Positions 56,975 through 64,000 of a DNA stretch of 64,000 nucleotides are shown one piece after another. Where the stretch lies: contig JAJPHB010000120.1 in assembly GCA_021325525.1 (NCBI GenBank), positions 1 through 64,000 of the forward strand. Direction: 5' to 3'. The notes beneath the pieces were generated by a model. That model searched no databases and was not told where the DNA came from. It worked only from the letters and a program-made list of their open reading frames with translations. Origin of the DNA: Alphaproteobacteria bacterium. Its GTDB lineage: Bacteria > Pseudomonadota > Alphaproteobacteria > ATCC43930 > CGMCC-115725. A program made the position numbers and the translations under genes. Numbering within the stretch: the first letter of the stretch is position 1; each line of letters opens with the position of its first letter.

Positions 56975-57144
56975 GACAGCGGCGCCTCATATAGGCCTCG
57001 CCGCCAGAACGGGTCAAGGCGGCCTTGCCTGGCTCGCGATTGCGCGGCTGAACGCGACGCGATTGTTTTCGCCCAATGCCGTCTATATAACCGTGGCGCT
57101 GCGCTTCGCATTCCATCTGCAACCGGATCAATCAATCGCCGAGC

Positions 57145-57801
57145 ATGACCGATTATCAGGCGGCCCGCTTGAACATGGTGGAGAGCCAGATCCGCCCCAA
57201 CAAGGTGACGGATCCCGCACTGCTCGAGGCGATGCTGGCCGTCCCGCGCGAGCTCTTCGTGCCGAGTCATCTTCGCGGCATCGCCTATATCGACGAGGAC
57301 ATTCCCCTCGGCAATGGCCGCTTCCTCATGGAGCCGATGGTGCTGGGCCGGCTGCTGCAGCTTGCCGCCCTCGGTCCGGCAGACGCCGTCCTGGAGATCG
57401 GCTGCGGCAGCGGCTATGCGAGCGCGCTGATGGCGCGCCTCGCGCATCATGTCGTCGCGCTCGAGGAGGACTCGCGCCTGGCGGCGCAGGCGGCCGACGC
57501 GTTTCGCCAGCTCGGGCTCAAGAATGTCTCCCTGGTGCACGGGCCGCTCGCCGATGGTTATCCGCAGCGCGCGCCCTACCAGGCCATTCTCTTCGGCGGC
57601 GCCGTCGCGACGGTCCCGCCGGCGATCTCGGCGCAGCTCGCCGAGGGCGGGCGCCTCCTCGCCGTCCTCAAGAAAGGGGAGGGGATGGGCAAAGGCATCC
57701 TCATGACGCGAACCGGCGGCGGGCTCGGGCACCGTGTCATCTTCGATGCGGGCACGCCGTTTCTACCGGGCTTTGCCCCGCAGCCGAGCTTCGTCTTCTG
57801 A
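57145..57801 (+). CDS. pcm: Protein-L-isoaspartate O-methyltransferase-like methyltransferase
   Basis: A 218-residue methyltransferase of the PCMT family: RLNMVESQIRPNKVTDPALL near the start, VPRELFVPSHLRGIAYIDED, and the SAM loop VLEIGCGSGYASALMARLA near residue 83. In true isoaspartate methyltransferases the active-site loop reads GQTISQP; here it is GNGRFLMEP, a replacement shared, as I recall, by an alphaproteobacterial branch. So the enzyme may not repair isoaspartate. The stop overlaps the rhodanese start (TGATG), and that gene couples to tolC. Confidence 0.85.
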   Translation: MTDYQAARLNMVESQIRPNKVTDPALLEAMLAVPRELFVPSHLRGIAYIDEDIPLGNGRFLMEPMVLGRLLQLAALGPADAVLEIGCGSGYASALMARLAHHVVALEEDSRLAAQAADAFRQLGLKNVSLVHGPLADGYPQRAPYQAILFGGAVATVPPAISAQLAEGGRLLAVLKKGEGMGKGILMTRTGGGLGHRVIFDAGTPFLPGFAPQPSFVF

Positions 57802-58148
57802 TGGCCAGGCGGATGGGCCCCGCGCAATTGCCCTTCGCGATCTCGGTCGAGGAGCTGGCGGAACGGCGCGGGAGCAGCGAGGAGGTGGTCGTTGTCGACG
57901 TGCGCGAGCCCTGGGAGCGCGAGATTTGCTACTTGCCGGAAAGCCTCCCAATCCCGCTCGCCAGCTTGCCGGACCGGCTCGAAGATTTGCCGCGCCACGG
58001 CACGCTCGTCGTCCTTTGCCACCATGGGACACGTAGCGCCCACGCCGTTCAATGGCTACGATCCAAGGGCGTCGCGAACGCCGTCAACCTCGAAGGCGGC
58101 ATCGCCGCCTGGGCGCAGCGCATCGATCCAGCGATGAGGACCTACTGA
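57801..58148 (+). CDS. Rhodanese-like domain protein
   Basis: A 115-residue single-domain rhodanese. The Asp-Val-Arg-Glu hinge (VVVVDVREPWEREICYLP) and the active-site loop VLCHHGTRSAHAVQWLRSKG with its Cys are intact; the NLEGGIAAWAQRID tail is typical. It can carry sulfane sulfur. The stop overlaps the tolC start by one base (TGATG), as its start overlaps the methyltransferase stop, so the three genes are coupled. Confidence 0.92.
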   Translation: MARRMGPAQLPFAISVEELAERRGSSEEVVVVDVREPWEREICYLPESLPIPLASLPDRLEDLPRHGTLVVLCHHGTRSAHAVQWLRSKGVANAVNLEGGIAAWAQRIDPAMRTY

Positions 58149-59548
58149 TGCAGCCATCCGCCTCCCGTCATCGCGCGGCCATGAAAGCGTTCACGAAAGG
58201 CGCCGTGCTCGCGGCCGGTGCCTCGTTCGGCCTGCTGGCGGCGATTCCCGGCAGCGCCGCGCTCACCCTGACGGAGGCGCTCGTCGCTGCCTATAACAAC
58301 AATCCGACCTTACTCGCCCAGCGGGCGCGGCTGCGCGAGAGCGACGAGGGCGTCTCGCAGGCGCTCTCCGGCTGGCGACCGACCGTGCAGTTCACGGGCT
58401 CCGCCGGCTTCCAAAGCAGCAGCACGACCGGGTTCGCCACCTCGACCCTCCATCCGCGCGAGCTCGATCTCAACGTCACGCAGCCCGTCTACAATGGCGG
58501 ACGGACCGTCGCCGCGACGAGCCAGGCCGAGAACACGGTGCGCTCGACGCGGGCGCAGACGCTCGCGACGGAGCAGACCGTGCTGTTCAGCGTCGTCTCG
58601 GCTTATATGGACGTCGTCCAGAACCAGGCCGTGCTCGATCTCAGCATCAATAACGAGCAGGTGCTGCGGCGGCAGCTCGAAGCGACGCAGGACCAGTTTC
58701 GCGTCGGCGAGATGACGCGCACCGACGTGGCCCAGGCCGAGTCGCGCCTCGCCGCCGCGACGGCCAGCCGCGTCCAGGCGGAAGGCACCCTGGAGACCAG
58801 CCGGGCGACCTTCGAGCGCGTCGTCGGCGAGCCGCCAGGCCTGCTCCAGCCGCCGACCGAGCGCCCGGTTCTGCCGGCAAACCGCGCCGAGGCCGCGAAT
58901 CTCGCTGCCAACAACAATCCCAACGTCATCGCCGCGCAATTCGTCGAGGCGGCGGCGCGCGACAATGTTCGCGTCGTGCGCAGCCAGCTCCTGCCGCAGA
59001 TCAGCATCGTCGGCGACCTCAACCGCAGCATCGACACCTCGACGACGCTCCACGGGCTCACCACCGATTCCGCATCGGTGACGGCACGCATGACGGTGCC
59101 GCTCTATGAAGGCGGCCAAATCTATTCGCAGACCCGCCAAGCCTTCGAGACGATCGGTCAGCGCCGCAGCGAACTCGACGATACGCGCCGGCAGGTCGTG
59201 CAGACGGCGCAGCAGGATTGGGAGGCGCTGCAGGCCGACCGCGCCAATATCCGCTCCTTGATCGAGACGATCCGGGCCGCCGAGATCGCCCTCGAAGGGG
59301 TCCGGCAAGAGGCGTTGGTCGGCTCGCGCACGGTGCTCGACATTCTCGACGCCGAGCAGGAGCTGTTTACCGACCGCGTCAATCTGGTACGCGCCCAACA
59401 CGACGAGGTGGTGACCGAATTCGACCTTGGACAGCAGATCGGCCGTCTCACCGCCGTCGACCTCAAATTGCCCGTCGAAATTTACAATTTCGATACGCAC
59501 TACAAGGCCGTGCGCGATAAATGGATCGGGTTCAGCCCGTCGGATTAA
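58148..59548 (+). CDS. tolC: TolC-family outer-membrane channel protein
   Basis: A 466-residue outer-membrane efflux protein. A signal peptide (about 1-37, ending GSAALTL) leads to LTEALVAAYNNNPTLLAQRA, the TolC opening. The two long helical repeats contain LDLNVTQPVYNGGRTVAATS and VTARMTVPLYEGGQIYSQTR, and the C-terminal VGSRTVLDILDAEQELFTDR is the family's second structural motif. It pairs with inner-membrane pumps or type I exporters to release drugs or proteins. It follows the rhodanese gene by overlap. Confidence 0.96.
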   Translation: MQPSASRHRAAMKAFTKGAVLAAGASFGLLAAIPGSAALTLTEALVAAYNNNPTLLAQRARLRESDEGVSQALSGWRPTVQFTGSAGFQSSSTTGFATSTLHPRELDLNVTQPVYNGGRTVAATSQAENTVRSTRAQTLATEQTVLFSVVSAYMDVVQNQAVLDLSINNEQVLRRQLEATQDQFRVGEMTRTDVAQAESRLAAATASRVQAEGTLETSRATFERVVGEPPGLLQPPTERPVLPANRAEAANLAANNNPNVIAAQFVEAAARDNVRVVRSQLLPQISIVGDLNRSIDTSTTLHGLTTDSASVTARMTVPLYEGGQIYSQTRQAFETIGQRRSELDDTRRQVVQTAQQDWEALQADRANIRSLIETIRAAEIALEGVRQEALVGSRTVLDILDAEQELFTDRVNLVRAQHDEVVTEFDLGQQIGRLTAVDLKLPVEIYNFDTHYKAVRDKWIGFSPSD

Positions 59549-59560
59549 GCAGGGAGCTGC

Positions 59561-59575
59561 GAGGCGCTCCGCCTC
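59561..59575. terminator. Short hairpin after tolC
   Basis: GAGGCG (59561-59566) and CGCCTC (59570-59575) form a 6-bp stem with a 3-base loop, 12 bases past the tolC stop. There is no T-run, so it is only a possible terminator. Confidence 0.3.
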
Positions 59576-59640
59576 TCCGGCTGGAATTTGCCCGCGGTTT
59601 GACGTAGTGTTGCGGCGCGATTGCGATTTCGGTTGAGTCG

Positions 59641-60216
59641 ATGTCCGAAGCCAAGGGCCAGCACGAACCGTCGATGGAGGAGATTCTCGCCTCCATCCGG
59701 CGCATCATCGCCGAGGATGGCGACAACAGCGCGCCCGAGGGCGCGGCCGCCGCAGCGCCGGTCGCGGTGGCGGCGAAACCCGTGAACGAGTCGGCGGGCG
59801 ATGAGATCCTCGAGCTGACGGAAGTCGTCGAGCCCGAGGAGCCGCCGGTGAAGGTCGAGAAGGCGAAAGCCGCGCCCGAGCCGGATCCCGAGCCGGATCC
59901 GGAGCCGCCGCCCGCACGCGCCACGGCGCGGCCGGCGGCGCCCATCGACGCCGCCCCGCCACCTGTCGAGGCGCCGATCGTTTCGCCCGCGACCGCGGCC
60001 GCCTCCGTCGCGGCACTGTCGCGGATAACCGAGCTGTCGAGCCGGAATGACAGCGACATCTCGCTCGGGGCGGGTCATCTGACGCTGGAGGCGCTGGTCC
60101 GCGAAGAGCTGCGGCCCATCCTCCGCGACTGGCTCGATGCGCATCTGCCCGACATCGTCGAGCGGATCGTCAAGAACGAGATCACGCGGCTCGTACAGGG
60201 CGTAGCGAAGCGCTGA
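59641..60216 (+). CDS. popZ: Polar organising protein PopZ
   Basis: A 191-residue protein with the PopZ layout (DUF2497). The N-terminal helix EPSMEEILASIRRIIAEDG is the conserved interaction region, a Pro/Glu/Ala-rich disordered middle follows (about 30-130, for example EPDPEPDPEPPPA), and the C-terminal helices (LTLEALVREELRPILRDWLD, then VERIVKNEITRLVQ) drive oligomerisation. PopZ gathers ParB-parS and kinases at the cell pole. It lies between tolC and valS, a conserved order in many Hyphomicrobiales. Confidence 0.92.
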   Translation: MSEAKGQHEPSMEEILASIRRIIAEDGDNSAPEGAAAAAPVAVAAKPVNESAGDEILELTEVVEPEEPPVKVEKAKAAPEPDPEPDPEPPPARATARPAAPIDAAPPPVEAPIVSPATAAASVAALSRITELSSRNDSDISLGAGHLTLEALVREELRPILRDWLDAHLPDIVERIVKNEITRLVQGVAKR

Positions 60217-60317
60217 CCCCGCCGGTGCGGCCGCGGTCGCCGGTGCGCCGGGTCGGCGGAACATCCCCGATCCCTGGCGCGTCTCCTACCTAGCTTACCA
60301 CGCAAGGGCGTTCGGCA

Positions 60318-62969
60318 ATGCTGGACAAGACCTATCGCCCGGCCGAGGTCGAGGCGAAATTCTACGATCTCTGGGAGAAGAGCGGCGCCTTCGCGGCTCG
60401 TCCGGGCTCGGCGCTGACCCCCTACGCCATCATGATGCCGCCGCCCAACGTCACGGGCAGCCTCCATATGGGGCACGCCCTCACCTTCACGCTTCAGGAC
60501 ATTCTCATCCGCTATCACCGCATGCGCGGCTTTGACGCGCTGTGGCAGCCCGGCACGGACCATGCCGGCATCGCGACGCAAATGGTGGTCGAGCGGCAGA
60601 TCGCGCTCGAGCAGACGGACCGGCACAAGCTCGGACGCGAGAAATTCGTCGAGCGGGTGTGGCAGTGGAAGGCGGAATCGGGGGGTACCATTGCGCGCCA
60701 GCTTCGCCGCCTCGGCGCCTCGGCCGATTGGAGCCGCGAGCGCTTCACCATGGATGCCGGCCTCTCCGCGGCGGTGCGCAAGGTTTTCGTCGCGCTCTAC
60801 CGCAAAGGTCTCATCTATCGCGACAAGCGCCTCGTCAACTGGGACCCGAAGCTCCACACCGCGATCTCGGATCTCGAAGTCGAGAGCCGCGAGACCAAGG
60901 GCTCGCTCTGGCATTTCAAATACCCGATCGAAGGCCGCAAGGGCGAGTTCGTCATCGTTGCGACGACGCGGCCCGAAACGATGCTGGGCGATACGGGCGT
61001 CGCCGTTCATCCCGAGGACGAGCGCTACCGGCATCTCGTCGGGCGCCAAGCCATCCTGCCGCTCGTCGGCCGGCGCCTGCCGATCGTCGCCGACCCGCAT
61101 GCCGATCCCGCGACCGGCTCCGGCGCCGTCAAGATCACGCCGGCGCACGATTTCAACGATTTCGAGGTCGGCCGGCGCCACAAGCTGGAGCTCGTGAACA
61201 TCTTCGATCGCGACGCCCGCCTCAATGACAACGCGCCCGAACCTTATCGCAGCCTCGACCGCTTCGCGGCGCGCGAGCGCGTCGTCGCGGCGCTCGAGGC
61301 GCAAGGCCTCGTCGAGAAGGTCGAGCCGCATGTCTATATGGTGCCGTTCGGCGACCGCTCGGGCGTCGTCATCGAGCCCTGGCTCACCGACCAATGGTAT
61401 TGCGACGCCAAGACGCTGGCGCAGGCGCCGATCGCCGCCGTCGAAAGCGGGCGCACCGTCTTCGTGCCGAAGCAGTGGGAGAACACCTTCTTCGAGTGGA
61501 TGCGCAACATCCAGCCCTGGTGCATCTCGCGGCAGCTCTGGTGGGGGCACCAGATTCCGGCCTGGTACGGCCCCGATGACGAAATCTTCGTCGCCGAGTC
61601 CGAAGAGGAGGCCGTGGCGGCGGCGCGGAGGCATTACGGCGAGGACCGGCCCTTGCGGCGCGACGAGGATGTGCTCGACACCTGGTTCTCCTCGGCGCTG
61701 TGGCCGTTCTCGACTCTGGGATGGCCGGAGGAGACGGCCGAGCTTCGGCGCTATTACCCTGGCGATGTCCTCGTCACCGGCTTCGACATCATCTTCTTCT
61801 GGGTCGCCCGGATGATGATGATGGGCCATGAATTCATGGGGCGCGAGCCGTTCCGCACCGTCTACATCCACGCCCTCGTGCGCGACGAGCGCGGCCAGAA
61901 GATGTCGAAATCCAAGGGCAACATCATCGACCCTCTGGATCTCATCGAACGCTTCGGCTGCGATGCCTTGCGCTTCACCCTGGCGGCGCTCGCGGCGCAG
62001 GGCCGCGACATCAAGCTCGCCGAATCGCGCGTCGAGGGCTATCGCAACTTCGCGACCAAGCTGTGGAACGCCGCGCGCTATGCCGAGATGAGCGGCTGCG
62101 CCTTGGATGCCGCCTTCGCGCCGTCGCGCTGCCGCCTCACCGTCAATCGCTGGATCCTGGGCGCGCTCGCCGAAGCGGGGCGACGCACGGCCGAGGCGAT
62201 CGACGCCTTCAAATTCAACGACGCGGCCAGCGCCCTCTATCAATTCGTCTGGGGCACCTTCTGCGACTGGTATATCGAATTCACGAAGCCGATCCTGACG
62301 GGCGCGGAAGAGGCGGCGAAGGCCGAAACCCGCGCGACGACGGCCTGGGTGCTGGGCGAGACGATGCATCTTCTGCACCCGCTCATGCCCTTCATCACCG
62401 AGGAGATCTGGGCGCATCTCGCGGGGTCCGCCGCCGGCCTCCTGATCGCTGCGCCGTGGCCCAGCTGTTCGGAGAGCGCTGTCGATCCCGAGGCGAGCGC
62501 GGAGATGGACTGGGTCGTGAGCCTCGTCTCGGCGGTGCGCACGGTGCGCGCCGAGATCGGGGTTCCCGCGGCGGCGCGGATTCCCCTTCTCATCAAGGGC
62601 GCGGCGCCCGCCAGCCTCGCGCGCCTCGTGCGTCATCGCGAGCTCATCCTCCGCCTCGCCCGGCTGGAACGCGCCGAGCCGCTCGCGGGCGACCCGCCAA
62701 AGGGCTCGGTTCAAATGGTGCTCGACGAGGCGACCCTCATCCTTCCATTGGGCGAGGTCGTCGATCTCGCGCAGGAGCGGGCGCGGCTGACGCGGGAGAT
62801 CGCGCGCCAGGACGGCGAGATCGGGAAAATCACGAAGAAGCTCGGCAATGAGCAATTCATCGCCAAGGCGAAGCCCGAAGTCGTCGAGGAGCAGCGCGAG
62901 CGCCTCGCCGAGGCCGAGCAGGCGCGCGACAAGCTGAGAGCCGCGCTCGCGCGCCTCGCCGCCACTTGA
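60318..62969 (+). CDS. valS: Valyl-tRNA synthetase
   Basis: An 883-residue class I synthetase that charges tRNA(Val). HIGH motif: PPNVTGSLHMGHAL near residue 42; editing domain around residues 200-400 (VATTRPETMLGDTGVAVHPE); KMSKS motif QKMSKSKGNIIDPL near residue 528; and a C-terminal coiled coil (about 815-883, LAQERARLTREIARQDGEIG) that clamps the tRNA. The length is normal for the alphaproteobacterial form. It stands alone, 100 bases after popZ. Confidence 0.98.
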   Translation: MLDKTYRPAEVEAKFYDLWEKSGAFAARPGSALTPYAIMMPPPNVTGSLHMGHALTFTLQDILIRYHRMRGFDALWQPGTDHAGIATQMVVERQIALEQTDRHKLGREKFVERVWQWKAESGGTIARQLRRLGASADWSRERFTMDAGLSAAVRKVFVALYRKGLIYRDKRLVNWDPKLHTAISDLEVESRETKGSLWHFKYPIEGRKGEFVIVATTRPETMLGDTGVAVHPEDERYRHLVGRQAILPLVGRRLPIVADPHADPATGSGAVKITPAHDFNDFEVGRRHKLELVNIFDRDARLNDNAPEPYRSLDRFAARERVVAALEAQGLVEKVEPHVYMVPFGDRSGVVIEPWLTDQWYCDAKTLAQAPIAAVESGRTVFVPKQWENTFFEWMRNIQPWCISRQLWWGHQIPAWYGPDDEIFVAESEEEAVAAARRHYGEDRPLRRDEDVLDTWFSSALWPFSTLGWPEETAELRRYYPGDVLVTGFDIIFFWVARMMMMGHEFMGREPFRTVYIHALVRDERGQKMSKSKGNIIDPLDLIERFGCDALRFTLAALAAQGRDIKLAESRVEGYRNFATKLWNAARYAEMSGCALDAAFAPSRCRLTVNRWILGALAEAGRRTAEAIDAFKFNDAASALYQFVWGTFCDWYIEFTKPILTGAEEAAKAETRATTAWVLGETMHLLHPLMPFITEEIWAHLAGSAAGLLIAAPWPSCSESAVDPEASAEMDWVVSLVSAVRTVRAEIGVPAAARIPLLIKGAAPASLARLVRHRELILRLARLERAEPLAGDPPKGSVQMVLDEATLILPLGEVVDLAQERARLTREIARQDGEIGKITKKLGNEQFIAKAKPEVVEEQRERLAEAEQARDKLRAALARLAAT

Positions 62970-63132
62970 GCCGGCCTACCGACCGGCGATCCGCGGAGGA
63001 CGGCGCCGAGCATTGCCGGCGCGCGGATGCTGCGCCGCACAGTTCGGCCGCACGGTTCGGGTTGACCTGGCGGCGCGGTTATGCATTTTCCTTTCTCGTC
63101 TTTCATCAAACACAAATACAGGGAAGGTGGAA

Positions 63133-64000
63133 ATGCGCTCCAAGAGCATTGCGCTTTCGCTCGCCGCCGCAATGGCGATCGGTTTCTCCCTCCATCCGAC
63201 CGTCGCCGGCGCGGAGGTCCTGCGCGCCTCGCACCAATTCCCCGGAGGCAAGGGCGATGCGCGCGACGAGATGGTCCAGATCATCGCCCGCGAGGTCGCC
63301 AAGGCGAAGGTGGGCCTCGAAATCCAGGTCTATCCCGGCGCCTCGCTGTTCAAGCCGAACGATCAGTGGAACGCGATGGTGAAGGGGCAGCTCGACATCT
63401 CCTCCTTCCCGCTCGACTACGCCAGCGGCAGAGTGCCGCAATTCGGCGCGACGCTAATGCCGGCGTTGGTGCGCAGCCATGAGCGCGCGGCGCGGCTCGA
63501 CAAGTCGCCCTTCATGGCCGATATCCGCAAGATCATCGAGAAGAACGGCGTTATCGTTCTGTCCGATGCGTGGCTCGCCGGCGCCTTCGGCGCCAAGGAC
63601 CGATGCATTCTGACGCCGGCCGACGCGAAGGGGCTGAAGCTCCGCGCCGCAGGGCCGACTTTCGCAGAGATGTGGGCCGGCGCCGGCGCCTCAATCACGG
63701 CGACGCCGAGCAACGAGGTCTACAACGCCCTGCAAACCGGCGTCATCGACGCGACCGACACCAGCACCGGCAGCTTCGTCTCGTTCCGCCTCTACGAGCA
63801 GATCAAATGCGTGACCGCGCCGGGCGACAACGCCCTCTGGTTCATGTACGAGCCGGTGCTGATGTCCAAGATGAAGTTCGACCGGCTGACGCCCGACCAG
63901 AAGAAGGCGCTCATCGCCGCCGGCAAGAAGGCGGAAGAATACTTCCGCGGCGCCGCCAAGACGCTCGACGACAAGATGGTCGCCGCCTTCAAGGAGGCGA
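63133..64000 (+). CDS. TRAP transporter substrate-binding protein (DctP family), partial (3' end outside window)
   Basis: The frame is open from the ATG at 63133 to the end of the window (289 residues of an expected 330-360). A signal peptide (about 1-26, VAGAEVL) is followed by the DctP opening ASHQFPGGKGDARDEMVQII, VYPGASLFKPNDQWNAMVKG and the conserved GPTFAEMWAGAGASITATPS, with the Arg that grips carboxylates in LKLRAAGPTF. It should bind an organic acid for a TRAP transporter whose membrane genes would lie beyond the window. GGAAGGTGG precedes the start. Confidence 0.92.
   Translation, partial: MRSKSIALSLAAAMAIGFSLHPTVAGAEVLRASHQFPGGKGDARDEMVQIIAREVAKAKVGLEIQVYPGASLFKPNDQWNAMVKGQLDISSFPLDYASGRVPQFGATLMPALVRSHERAARLDKSPFMADIRKIIEKNGVIVLSDAWLAGAFGAKDRCILTPADAKGLKLRAAGPTFAEMWAGAGASITATPSNEVYNALQTGVIDATDTSTGSFVSFRLYEQIKCVTAPGDNALWFMYEPVLMSKMKFDRLTPDQKKALIAAGKKAEEYFRGAAKTLDDKMVAAFKEA

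Noticed and set aside
60075-62855. 926-residue minus-strand open frame opposite popZ and valS
   Set aside because: Shadow of valS; HIGH and KMSKS motifs lie on the plus strand.

Overview
The window is a dense, high-GC chromosome segment that reads as an alphaproteobacterium, most likely of the order Hyphomicrobiales (Rhizobiales). The pointers are a PopZ gene between tolC and valS, an mreB-mreC-mreD-rodA block, an AapP-type transporter ATPase, a FixK/FNR-type box, an alphaproteobacterial palindromic repeat beside tRNA-Lys, and tRNA genes that encode their own CCA. No phage, transposase, CRISPR array or recognisable defence island was seen. The order is an inference from gene families and gene order; I cannot name a genus.

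Layout. 1-6.0 kb: heterotetrameric sarcosine oxidase soxB(partial)-D-A-G, then an MFS transporter. 6.1-9.2 kb: an orphan branched-chain amino-acid type binding protein, a secreted glycine-zipper/peptidoglycan-binding protein, a small membrane protein behind a perfect FixK box, and tRNA-Lys. 9.5-14.7 kb: a complete 2-aminoethylphosphonate importer phnSTUV with a divergent LysR regulator, but no phosphonate-cleaving enzyme. 14.7-20.2 kb: rodA, mreD, mreC, mreB and leuA, all on the minus strand; mrdA (PBP2) is missing from its usual place. 20.2-27.7 kb: dienelactone hydrolase plus two-subunit aconitase X, then methionine-salvage genes mtnA and mtnP mixed with a VOC protein, an MDR reductase and a GSTK/DsbA-type isomerase. 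27.8-33.8 kb: a decayed aapM remnant followed by intact aapP, an entericidin-like lipoprotein, two GNAT acetyltransferases, a mercaptopyruvate sulfurtransferase, AlaX, a GYD protein and cysteine synthase.

34.0-37.9 kb holds a large GAF/PAS hybrid histidine kinase. 38.3-43.5 kb is a five-gene peptide-type ABC importer. 43.5-46.2 kb has a highly structured intergenic stretch, a small hypothetical protein, and two alkylation-repair genes (ogt and an Ada-AlkA fusion). 46.3-49.1 kb is a lipoprotein-response regulator-histidine kinase operon. 49.2-50.9 kb is an AtzE/AtzG-like amidase pair. 51.0-51.9 kb is a frameshifted UbiA-family prenyltransferase. 52.0-54.5 kb has a small hypothetical gene, an orphan livF, a split chromate transporter and tRNA-Asn. 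54.6-57.0 kb has a membrane receiver protein that looks like a collapsed hybrid kinase, a Crp/Fnr regulator and tRNA-Cys. 57.1-63.0 kb is a pcm-like methyltransferase, a rhodanese, tolC, popZ and valS. The window ends inside a TRAP-transporter binding protein gene.

The main themes are uptake of small organic nitrogen, sulfur and phosphorus compounds (sarcosine, amino acids, peptides, aminoethylphosphonate, methylthioadenosine salvage) and envelope housekeeping. The most interesting points are signs of gene loss or domain collapse (aapM remnant, receiver protein without kinase core, missing mrdA, frameshifted prenyltransferase), intergenic repeats that run into coding sequence in the phn locus, and three structured non-coding stretches (20.2 kb, 20.5 kb and 43.6 kb).
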